Below are positions 6,814 to 14,109 of a stretch of DNA of 19,351 bases, one piece after another. The notes under the pieces were generated by a model. That model was not told the origin of the DNA. It worked only from the letters and a program-made list of their open reading frames with translations, and ran no database searches. The position numbers and the translations under genes were made by a program. The stretch comes from CAYSDL01 sp964429875 (GTDB lineage Bacteria > Fidelibacterota > Marinisomatia > SCGC-AAA003-L08 > D37C17): positions 1-19,351 of the forward strand of contig CAYSDL010000025.1 in assembly GCA_964429875.1 (NCBI GenBank), written 5' to 3'. The first letter of the stretch is position 1; each line of letters starts with the position of its first letter.

Positions 6814-9385
6814 GAAGGCTACTCCAGTAATGAGGCAGTATTGGGATGTAAAAAAAGCACATCCTGATTCAATAATGCTATTTCGAATGGGTGATTTTTA
6901 TGAAACTTTTGAAGAAGATGCAAAAATCACATCTAAAACATTAGGTATTGCTCTTACAAAAAGAGCTAATGGTGCAGCATCAACAGTACCTTTAGCAGGA
7001 TTTCCCTATCATGCATTAGAACAGCATGTTTATAAGCTCTTAAATTCTGGTTACAAAGTGGCCCTTTGTGAGCAAGTTGAAGATCCTAAAGAGGCAAAGG
7101 GAATTGTTAAACGTTCTGTTGTTGAAGTATTAACTCCAGGAACAGCAATATCTGCGAAATATTTAAACTCAAATGATAATAACTTTATAATAAGTCTTTA
7201 TTTTTTTAATAATAATTTTGGATATTCTATTTTAGATAATTCAACGGGAGAATTTTATTGTGGAAATTCAAATATAAATAATTTAAAAGAAATTTTAGGA
7301 AAATATGAAATAAAAGAAATTCTAATATCAAAAAAACAAAAATATATCATTAATGATTTAGTTAACAATATTCTGATCACTACATATGATGATTGGAAGA
7401 CAGATAAATCAATATGCTATGATAAGCTAACTGAACATTTCGAAACAAAATCATTAAAAGGATTTGGAATAGAAAATGAAGATCTATGTATCATTTCTTC
7501 TGGAACATGTTTGTACTATTTAGAAACAAATTATTTAAAAGAAATGAAACATATTAATTCGATTTCTTTACTAAGGGATGATGGTTACATGAAACTTGAT
7601 TCTTTTACGATTAAAAATTTAGAATTATTTTCTTCTATTAATAATAAAACTGAATTAGGAACATTAATTAATACAATTAATAAGACGATTACATCTCAAG
7701 GCGAAAGATTACTTAAAAAACATATTAGAAGACCTCTATACAATAAAAATAGGATTAAAAATAGATTGAAAATTCAATCTGATTTAATGAAAAATAGTGA
7801 CCTTAATGATAAAATAAGAAAAATATTAAAAGAGGTAGATGATATTGAAAGAATTATAAGTAAAATTTCTAACAATAAATCAAATCCAAGAGACATACTT
7901 AACTTAGGAAGATCATTAGAAATAAATTCTTTCATAAATAAAATAATTCCAAAAAAAATAACAACAATTAAATCTCTTATATCTAAAAGTAAAAATACTA
8001 CAAAAATTTCTAAGAAAATTTTAAGTACTATTAAAAATGAACCTTCAATTAATTTATTAAAAGGAGGGTATATAAAAAGTAATGTTAATAGAAAGTTAGA
8101 TGAATATAGAGATATTTCAGATAATGTTAATAAATGGTTAATTAATTATCAAATTAAAGAGCAGAAGAAAACAAATATTCCAAGCTTGAAAATTAAATAT
8201 AATAAAGTTTTTGGTTATTATATAGATGTAACAAAGGTTCACCTTAATAAAATCCCTGAAAATTATATTAGAAAACAAACATTAGTAAATAGTGAAAGAT
8301 ATTATACTGTTGAATTAAAAAAATATGAAGAAAAGATAATTAGTGCAGAAACAAAAATTGTAGATATAGAAAGAGAAATTTATAATAAATTAATGTTATA
8401 TATTTTAAATAATGTTGATGTAATGCAAATAAATGCTCAAATATTAGCTAAGATTGATGTTGCATCTTCTAATACAACTGTTGCAATTGAAAACAATTAT
8501 TCAAAACCAACATTTTGTAATAAAATAGAATTGAAATTAGAGAAATCACGTCATCCGGTTGTTGAAAAGTTATTACCATTAGATAAAGAATTTATTCAAA
8601 ATGATTTATCAATGAAGCAAAAAAATGAACAAATTGCAATTATAACTGGACCTAACATGGCGGGGAAAAGTACATTTTTACGACAGGTTGGACATATCAT
8701 CATTTTAGCGCAGATTGGATCATATGTCCCCGCACAATCATGTAAGCTTAGTTTAGTAGACCAATTGTTTACTCGTGTTGGAGCAAGTGATAATATTGCA
8801 GAAGGAGAGTCTACATTTTTAGTAGAAATGAATGAAGCTGCATATATATTAAATAATGCCTCTGAAAATAGTTTTATAATACTTGATGAAATAGGTAGAG
8901 GGACATCTACATTTGATGGCCTTTCTCTCGCTTGGGCTATTACAGAATATTTACATAATAATAAGAAAATAAAGGCAAGAACGCTCTTTGCAACTCACTA
9001 CCATGAATTAATTTATCTTGCAGATGAATTAAATGATGCCTTTAATTTAAATGTAAAAGTTAAAGAACATGATGATGATATCATTTTTTTAAGGAAAATA
9101 GTTAAGGGTGGAGCAAGTAAAAGTTATGGAATCCAAGTAGCTAAAATGGCGGGACTCCCATATAAAGTTATAAAGAGATCAAAAGTATTATTAGAAAGTT
9201 TCATGAAGGATAAAAAAAAGATTAATCAACAATCCAAAGAATCCTCTAGTATGCAAGATCAATTAGATTTATTTAATATTGATTTAGATATAATTGAAGA
9301 ACTTAAAAATATAAAAATAGATGAATTAACACCTATACAAGCATTAAATCAGTTAAATAAAATGAAAAAAAAATATGATTTATAA
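6791..9385 (+). CDS. mutS: DNA mismatch repair protein MutS
   Basis: MutS finds base mismatches and small loops and recruits MutL after ATP binding. The 864-residue product contains the mismatch-binding motif GDFYE with F36 and E38, the same positions as in E. coli. A connector, lever and clamp region follows (about 130-560), including GERLLKKHIRRPL and KVFGYYIDVTK. The ATPase domain has Walker A GPNMAGKST at 620-628 (K626), LVDQLFTRVGASDNIAEGES as the signature region and Walker B with D699-E700 in ILDEIGRGTSTFDG. The C-terminus with IDELTPIQALNQLNKMKKK is the conserved tail helix of MutS1 proteins. The ATG at 6791 is preferred to a TTG at 6785. The start overlaps selB by 23 bases and no Shine-Dalgarno site is clear. 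No mutL gene is present in the window. Confidence 0.97.
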   Translation: MKEKSINKKATPVMRQYWDVKKAHPDSIMLFRMGDFYETFEEDAKITSKTLGIALTKRANGAASTVPLAGFPYHALEQHVYKLLNSGYKVALCEQVEDPKEAKGIVKRSVVEVLTPGTAISAKYLNSNDNNFIISLYFFNNNFGYSILDNSTGEFYCGNSNINNLKEILGKYEIKEILISKKQKYIINDLVNNILITTYDDWKTDKSICYDKLTEHFETKSLKGFGIENEDLCIISSGTCLYYLETNYLKEMKHINSISLLRDDGYMKLDSFTIKNLELFSSINNKTELGTLINTINKTITSQGERLLKKHIRRPLYNKNRIKNRLKIQSDLMKNSDLNDKIRKILKEVDDIERIISKISNNKSNPRDILNLGRSLEINSFINKIIPKKITTIKSLISKSKNTTKISKKILSTIKNEPSINLLKGGYIKSNVNRKLDEYRDISDNVNKWLINYQIKEQKKTNIPSLKIKYNKVFGYYIDVTKVHLNKIPENYIRKQTLVNSERYYTVELKKYEEKIISAETKIVDIEREIYNKLMLYILNNVDVMQINAQILAKIDVASSNTTVAIENNYSKPTFCNKIELKLEKSRHPVVEKLLPLDKEFIQNDLSMKQKNEQIAIITGPNMAGKSTFLRQVGHIIILAQIGSYVPAQSCKLSLVDQLFTRVGASDNIAEGESTFLVEMNEAAYILNNASENSFIILDEIGRGTSTFDGLSLAWAITEYLHNNKKIKARTLFATHYHELIYLADELNDAFNLNVKVKEHDDDIIFLRKIVKGGASKSYGIQVAKMAGLPYKVIKRSKVLLESFMKDKKKINQQSKESSSMQDQLDLFNIDLDIIEELKNIKIDELTPIQALNQLNKMKKKYDL

Positions 9386-10301
9386 AATATTAATTATATT
9401 TTTTTCTATATTATATTCTTCAACTACAGATAGTAATTCTATATATACTCTTAGTAACAATCCACGTACAAATTCATTAGGTGGATTACATATTTTATCT
9501 GATGATATTAATGGCTTATTTAATCAGCCTATAAATCTTAATACTGATCAATTAAAAGGTAATTCATACTATTCCTATTCTTCTCATTTTAATAATTTAT
9601 TTGATGTTTTTCAATTTGGATATTGTATTTCGCATAATAATAAAAGAAATATCAGTTTTGGTGTTATCAAAAAAAGTATTAAAAAAAATTATAAAACAGA
9701 TGAAGCTTGGGAATACACTACAGAAGGTCCATCATTTAGTCAAATAGATTATATGTCTATTGGTATGTTTAGTGATGATGAAATAGGATTTTTAATTTCG
9801 ATAAATAATAAATTATCTTATTTATCTTCAATAGATTTTAAAATTAAACCTTTATTTCATTCTATTGATAATATTATAGCATTTGGTCTTAGTTTAGATG
9901 TTATGTATTACAGAAAAATAAACAAAATAGATTTTATAGTAGGCACACAAGACATCTTTTCATTTAAAAAATGGGATAATGGTACATATGAAAAATACAA
10001 AGTAAACTTTTTTTCTAATGTGCTAGTCAATTTTGAAAAAATATTAATTTCATTAGAATTAGATCAGGATAACGATAAAATTTATGGTTTAGATTATCTT
10101 ATATCTGATTTTTTATCTATTAGATGTGGTTATAATGAATTGCAAGATTTATCCTTTGGGTTTGGTTTGAAAACGGAAGTTTTTGATTTTGATTATGCTT
10201 ATATAAATATAAATAATAATTTTATCAGTAATATAAACCAGTATGCAATTACTGTAAATTTAAAAGGTCTAAAAAATCTATACAAAAATCTAAGTATTTA
10301 A
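9375..10301 (+). CDS. Predicted outer-membrane beta-barrel protein, PorV/FadL-like
   Basis: The 308-residue product starts with a short signal-like segment (MIYKILIIFFSILYSS). The mature part opens with NPRTNSLGGLHILSDDINGLFNQP (about 28-51, quoted in pieces because it is diagnostic): it resembles the 'RxxxLGG...DD..a.....NPA' beginning of PorV/PorQ and related FadL-like barrels. The rest alternates polar and hydrophobic residues with many Asn, Tyr, Phe and Gly, as in amphipathic beta strands (for example FGFGLKTEVFDFDYAYININ). The barrel probably lies in the outer membrane; cargo or partners are unknown. PorV/PorQ work in type IX secretion in Bacteroidota, but no other secretion gene is seen here, so that role is not claimed. 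The start overlaps mutS by 11 bases, directly after an A9 run. The stop is followed by the longest gap in the window. Confidence 0.65.
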   Translation: MIYKILIIFFSILYSSTTDSNSIYTLSNNPRTNSLGGLHILSDDINGLFNQPINLNTDQLKGNSYYSYSSHFNNLFDVFQFGYCISHNNKRNISFGVIKKSIKKNYKTDEAWEYTTEGPSFSQIDYMSIGMFSDDEIGFLISINNKLSYLSSIDFKIKPLFHSIDNIIAFGLSLDVMYYRKINKIDFIVGTQDIFSFKKWDNGTYEKYKVNFFSNVLVNFEKILISLELDQDNDKIYGLDYLISDFLSIRCGYNELQDLSFGFGLKTEVFDFDYAYININNNFISNINQYAITVNLKGLKNLYKNLSI

Positions 10302-10380
10302 CTATGATTTATTCAAATTTCTTGTTTTAGAATTAAGTTATATGTAATATTTCCCCCCTACTATAATTCAGGAGCATTAC
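10302..10380 (+). promoter_or_regulatory. Intergenic region before yicC, candidate promoter
   Basis: This 79-base gap is the largest between genes in the window. A weak candidate promoter is TTGTTT (10322-10327) and TAATAT (10345-10350) with a 17-base spacer. A perfect TATAAT lies at 10362-10367, but transcription from it would begin in or after the ribosome-binding site. A run of six C bases (10353-10358) separates the two. AGGAG at 10370-10374, 6 bases before the yicC ATG, is one of the clearest Shine-Dalgarno sites here. No terminator hairpin is seen after the preceding gene. Confidence 0.35.
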
Positions 10381-11259
10381 ATGTTGGTAAGTATGACAGG
10401 CTATGGAAGAGCTGAAAGACAAAATAATAAGTTTATGTTTAATGTTGAAATTAAGTCATTAAATAATAGGTTTATAGATGTCATCTTAAAAACAAATCTT
10501 CAAAATTTAAGTTATGAAGAAGAAATAATTTCTATAATAAAAAAGAAATGTATAAGAGGAAGAATTAATGTGCATATTAATGTCGCTTCAAATAAGGAAA
10601 GTAATGGTATTGTCTTGAATTCATCAAGGTTAAATAGTTATTTAAATGTTATAAAAGAAATTAAAAAGACAACAAATTTAGATGATGAAGTATCATTGAA
10701 TAATTTATTAAACATTCCTGATATTATTAATAAACAAACTTCATCTGATATTGATTTAAAATATAAAACATTAATTCTAAGAACAGTAAGAGCGGCACTA
10801 AGAGATCTTGATGAATACAGAAAGCACGAAGGAAAGAATACTTATAATGATGTAAAAAATATTTTAAATAAAATTAATGGAATACTTAAAAAAATTAGTG
10901 CAATTTCAAATACACATTCTAAAAAAGAAATAAATTATTATAAAAAGAAAATTAAATCTTTTTTACCTGATATAAATAAATTAGACAATGATAGAGTTTA
11001 TCAAGAAATAGCAATCATTATGGAAAAGAAAGATATAAATGAAGAAATTATTCGTTTAAAAAGTCATATGAAATTATTTAATATATACTTAATGAATAAA
11101 GACTATGTAGGTAAAAAAATGAATTTTTTGTTACAAGAAATGTTTAGAGAAATTAATACGATAGGGTCTAAATCTGATAAAATAAAAATTAATCATTATG
11201 TAGTAGATGTCAAAGATAACTTGGAAAAAATAAAAGAACAGGTGCAAAATATATTATGA
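10381..11259 (+). CDS. yicC: YicC family protein (putative endoribonuclease)
   Basis: The product (292 residues) begins with MLVSMTGYGRAER, the hallmark N-terminus of the YicC/YloC family, followed by the typical NVEIKSLNNRFIDVILK stretch (21-37). It ends with a DUF1732 region: EEIIRLKSHMKLFN (about 221-234), KKMNFLLQEMFREINTIGSKS (about 244-264, conserved in the family), and DNLEKIKEQVQNIL at the extreme C-terminus. E. coli YicC is reported to be an endoribonuclease acting on small RNAs; activity here is inferred. The length is normal. The ATG has a strong Shine-Dalgarno site, consistent with this gene heading a transcript. It overlaps gmk by 4 bases (ATGA); yicC next to gmk and rpoZ is a common arrangement. 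Confidence 0.95.
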   Translation: MLVSMTGYGRAERQNNKFMFNVEIKSLNNRFIDVILKTNLQNLSYEEEIISIIKKKCIRGRINVHINVASNKESNGIVLNSSRLNSYLNVIKEIKKTTNLDDEVSLNNLLNIPDIINKQTSSDIDLKYKTLILRTVRAALRDLDEYRKHEGKNTYNDVKNILNKINGILKKISAISNTHSKKEINYYKKKIKSFLPDINKLDNDRVYQEIAIIMEKKDINEEIIRLKSHMKLFNIYLMNKDYVGKKMNFLLQEMFREINTIGSKSDKIKINHYVVDVKDNLEKIKEQVQNIL

Positions 11260-11843
11260 GTGATAAAATGGGTAAATTAGTTATTCTATCTGCTCCTTCA
11301 GGTGCAGGAAAAACAACAATATGTAAAGAGCTTTTAAAAAGGAATAAAGATTGGAAATTTTCAGTTTCAGTTACAACTAGAGAAAAAAGAGATAACGAAA
11401 TTGATGGAGTCGATTATAATTTTATAAACAAAGAAAAATTCAATCATTTAGAAAAATTTGGAGAGTTAATTGAAGCTGAATGGGTGCATGGGAATAGATA
11501 TGGAACATTAATAGCTCCATTGGAGGAAACTATAGAATCTGGTAATTTGATGTTATTTGATTTAGATGTAAAGGGAGCAATGACTTTAATTGAAGAATTT
11601 TCTGAAAATTTAGTTTCAATCTTCATTGAACCTCCAGGTATTAATGATCAAGATAAGAGAGAAAGTTTATCTGAACGAATGCAGAAAAGAGGAAACACTA
11701 ATGAAACACTAATAAAACAAAGGTTAAAAAGATTTGAGTTAGAATTAAGTTTTAAAGAAAAATTTAATCATAGTTTTATTAATGAGAATTTAAAAGATAC
11801 AACATTACAAATAGAAAAAGTTATAAAGGAGAGTATAAAATGA
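11256..11843 (+). CDS. gmk: Guanylate kinase
   Basis: Guanylate kinase phosphorylates GMP or dGMP to the diphosphate with ATP and feeds the GTP pool. The 195-residue product has the P-loop SAPSGAGKTT (12-21) and the GMP-binding segments SVSVTTREKRDNEIDGVDY (broken across about 40-59) and EAEWVHGNRYGT (about 73-84). It also has LFDLDVKGAM (about 100-109), corresponding to the DxDxxGA core, and a lid region with ERMQKRGNTNETLIKQRL. Its length is close to the usual 190-210. The ATG at 11256 overlaps the yicC stop as ATGA; an ATG at 11268 would trim four residues and cannot be excluded. It overlaps rpoZ by 4 bases, so yicC, gmk and rpoZ are probably coupled. Confidence 0.97.
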   Translation: MSDKMGKLVILSAPSGAGKTTICKELLKRNKDWKFSVSVTTREKRDNEIDGVDYNFINKEKFNHLEKFGELIEAEWVHGNRYGTLIAPLEETIESGNLMLFDLDVKGAMTLIEEFSENLVSIFIEPPGINDQDKRESLSERMQKRGNTNETLIKQRLKRFELELSFKEKFNHSFINENLKDTTLQIEKVIKESIK

Positions 11844-12121
11844 AAATAAAAGCAGTCCCATTTAGTCAATTTTTTAAAAATAAAGAAAGTATTTATAAAA
11901 ATATAATGGTTGTATCAAAAAGAGCAAGACAGATTATTAATGAAAGATATCAAGAAATGGCAGCTCTTAATAATATTGAAGATACTGATGAAATAACTGA
12001 GTTTGAAAATAATATAGATCATGACCAAGAAAAGAGCATCTCAATAGCTATGGATGAACTCTTAAGTAATGATTTAGAATATAGAAACTCTAAAGATGAT
12101 AATGAAGAAAGTGATAAATAA
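11840..12121 (+). CDS. rpoZ: DNA-directed RNA polymerase omega subunit
   Basis: Omega wraps the C-terminal tail of beta-prime and helps RNA polymerase assembly. The 93-residue product shows the omega core IYKNIMVVSKRARQIINERY (about 18-37), where RARQI is the characteristic motif. A helix and a strongly acidic tail follow (ELLSNDLEYRNSKDDNEESDK broken at the end). AAGGAG at 11826-11831 lies 8 bases before the ATG, and the start overlaps the gmk stop as ATGA. The gene lies between gmk and, three genes later, the Rel/SpoT gene; in E. coli gmk, rpoZ and spoT are adjacent. The E. coli omega N-terminus (Met-Ala-Arg) forms part of a ppGpp site on the polymerase, while this protein begins MKIKAV, so that contact is probably not conserved. 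Low similarity elsewhere is normal for omega. Confidence 0.88.
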   Translation: MKIKAVPFSQFFKNKESIYKNIMVVSKRARQIINERYQEMAALNNIEDTDEITEFENNIDHDQEKSISIAMDELLSNDLEYRNSKDDNEESDK

Positions 12122-12758
12122 TTATTTAAATCAGCATAAAGAAATGTATGGTGAAGAGTTATATATAAATAATTCTAAAGATACACAAAGTAAAAATTAT
12201 GATCATTCTGAACAACTGAAAAAATATTATGATGAAATAAAAAATTGTATGATATGTCCATTAGGTAAAAAAAGAACTAATTTTGTTTTTGGTGTTGGAA
12301 ATCCAAATTCTGATATAGTGTTTGTTGGTGAAGCTCCTGGAAAAAATGAAGATTTAATTGGAAAACCTTTTGTTGGAAGAGGTGGAAAATTACTTGATAA
12401 AATTTTAGGTGCAATAAATTTATCAAGAGAGAAAGTCTTTATTCTTAATGTTCTAAAATGTAGACCTCCTGATAATAGAGACCCTAACTCAGAAGAAATT
12501 GAAAAGTGTGAACCTTACTTGAAAAAACAATTAAAAATAATTAAACCTAAATTAATAGTCTCATTAGGGAGGATATCAGCGATGACGTTACTTAGATCTA
12601 AGGATAGTCTAGCAAATATGAGAAATAAAATACATAAATATGAAAATATTGATTTGTTGGTGACATATCATCCAGCTGCATTACTAAGAAATCCAAATTT
12701 AAAAGGTGCTGCCTGGGATGATTTTAAATTTATAAAGAAAGAGTATCTAGATGGCTAA
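12102..12758 (+). CDS. Uracil-DNA glycosylase, family 4 (iron-sulfur type)
   Basis: Family-4 uracil-DNA glycosylases remove uracil from DNA, the first step of base-excision repair after cytosine deamination. The product has about 218 residues. Four cysteines fit the [4Fe-4S] ligands: the CMIC pair at about 49 and 52, then KCRPPDNRDP and EKC, which give a CX15C spacing. The active-site motif GEAPGKNEDLIGKPFVGRGG (about 76-95) and the second motif HPAALLRNP (about 190-198) are intact. The first 40 residues are a poorly conserved, charged extension, common in bacterial members. The start is uncertain: ATG at 12096, ATG at 12102 and GTG at 12111 are in frame and all overlap rpoZ. I chose 12102 because a weak AAAG lies 6 bases upstream. 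It overlaps dnaB by 8 bases. Some older annotations call such proteins 'phage SPO1 DNA polymerase-related', which is a misleading name. Confidence 0.92.
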   Translation: MKKVINNYLNQHKEMYGEELYINNSKDTQSKNYDHSEQLKKYYDEIKNCMICPLGKKRTNFVFGVGNPNSDIVFVGEAPGKNEDLIGKPFVGRGGKLLDKILGAINLSREKVFILNVLKCRPPDNRDPNSEEIEKCEPYLKKQLKIIKPKLIVSLGRISAMTLLRSKDSLANMRNKIHKYENIDLLVTYHPAALLRNPNLKGAAWDDFKFIKKEYLDG

Positions 12759-14106
12759 TGGAAAGGATAAAGGAAGAATCTCTCCACATTCCATTGAAGC
12801 AGAAGAAGCAGTTCTTGGATGTATGCTTATTAATAAAGCCGCAGTATCAAAAGTTATTGAAGGGTTAGATAAATCTAGTTTTTATAGTACCCCTAATTCA
12901 ATTATTTTTGAAAGTATAGTTGATCTGTTTAACCAAAATAAAAATATAGATTATATTAGTTTGATAGATAGTCTAAAGAAGAAAAAAGAATTAAAGTCCG
13001 TAGGTGGAGCATATTATATAACTGGATTATCTAAAAATGCTCCATCAGCTGAAAATGTTGAATACTATATGCAAATAGTTAAAGAGAAATCAATATTGCG
13101 AAATATAATCAATGTAGCTGTAAATATTTCAACTGATGCATATGAAAGTCAAGATGAAGCTATCGATATATTAGATAAAGCAGAACAAACCTTATTTTCT
13201 ATTTCTCAGAATGCACAAAAAAGAAAATTTTTACATTTAGATCCAATCTTACATGAAGTTCTTGATAATTGGGGGAATAGAAAATCTGGCTCTCTAATTG
13301 GTGTTACTTCAGGTTTTTATGATTTAGATAATTTATTATCCGGTTTCCAAAAAAATGATTTAATTATTTTAGCTGGAAGGCCATCAATGGGGAAAACTGC
13401 CTTAGCCCTTAATTTTGCAAGAAATTGTGCTATTGAAGCTAATAAAAAAGTAGGGTTTTTTAGTTTGGAAATGTCATCTCAACAATTAGTAGAGAGATTG
13501 ATGACATCGGAAGCAAAGATTGATAGTCATTTAGTTAGGACTGGAAAACTTCCAAAACATGATTGGAAAAAGCTTTCTGATGCGGCTAGTTCTCTTTCCG
13601 AATCACCTGTTTATATTGATGACTCTGCTGATTTAAATATTTTAGAATTAAGAGCTAAAGCAAGACAACTAAAAGCAGAAAAAGATATTGATATAATTTT
13701 TGTTGATTATATACAACTATTAAATGCTCCAAATAAATCAGAAAGTAGACAGCAGGAAATATCATATATTTCAAGATCATTGAAAGCTTTGGCAAAAGAA
13801 TTAAATATTCCTGTTGTTGCATTATCTCAATTATCTAGAGCAGTTGAATCTAGAACTGATCATAGGCCCATTATGTCAGATTTACGAGAAAGCGGTGCAA
13901 TAGAGCAAGATGCCGATGTAGTTTTATTTGTTTATAGAAAACATGTATATTCAAAGAATGAAGAAGATGAGGGGCTTGGTGAAATCATTGTTTCAAAACA
14001 TAGAAATGGACCAACCGGTCTTGTGAAAGTATCATTTATTGATAAATATGCTAGATTTATGAATCTCGAATATTCCCATACTGAATTTCAAGATATCCCA
14101 GAGTAA
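12751..14106 (+). CDS. dnaB: Replicative DNA helicase DnaB
   Basis: DnaB is the hexameric helicase that unwinds DNA ahead of the replication fork. The 451-residue product begins with SIEAEEAVLGCMLINKAA, the usual N-terminal domain (about 15-32), and has a linker that binds the primase or loader. The RecA-like domain carries Walker A AGRPSMGKT at 208-216 (K215), VGFFSLEMSS, Walker B in DIIFVDYIQLL, and the C-terminal ALSQLSRAVESR and SDLRESGAIEQDADVV motifs, all typical. The length is normal (450-470) and no intein is inserted. The ATG lies 8 bases inside the end of the glycosylase gene, and the Rel/SpoT gene starts 3 bases after its stop. Confidence 0.98.
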   Translation: MANGKDKGRISPHSIEAEEAVLGCMLINKAAVSKVIEGLDKSSFYSTPNSIIFESIVDLFNQNKNIDYISLIDSLKKKKELKSVGGAYYITGLSKNAPSAENVEYYMQIVKEKSILRNIINVAVNISTDAYESQDEAIDILDKAEQTLFSISQNAQKRKFLHLDPILHEVLDNWGNRKSGSLIGVTSGFYDLDNLLSGFQKNDLIILAGRPSMGKTALALNFARNCAIEANKKVGFFSLEMSSQQLVERLMTSEAKIDSHLVRTGKLPKHDWKKLSDAASSLSESPVYIDDSADLNILELRAKARQLKAEKDIDIIFVDYIQLLNAPNKSESRQQEISYISRSLKALAKELNIPVVALSQLSRAVESRTDHRPIMSDLRESGAIEQDADVVLFVYRKHVYSKNEEDEGLGEIIVSKHRNGPTGLVKVSFIDKYARFMNLEYSHTEFQDIPE

Positions 14107-14109
14107 AAA

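Noticed and set aside
9365..9385. A9 run at the end of mutS as a programmed frameshift into the barrel gene
   Set aside because: Loss of one A would fuse MutS to the barrel and hide its signal peptide, which makes no biological sense; ordinary overlap and coupling explain it better.
10362..10367. Perfect TATAAT as the yicC promoter
   Set aside because: Its start point would fall at about 10374, removing the AGGAG ribosome-binding site from the transcript. The upstream TTGTTT/TAATAT pair is a better, though weak, candidate.
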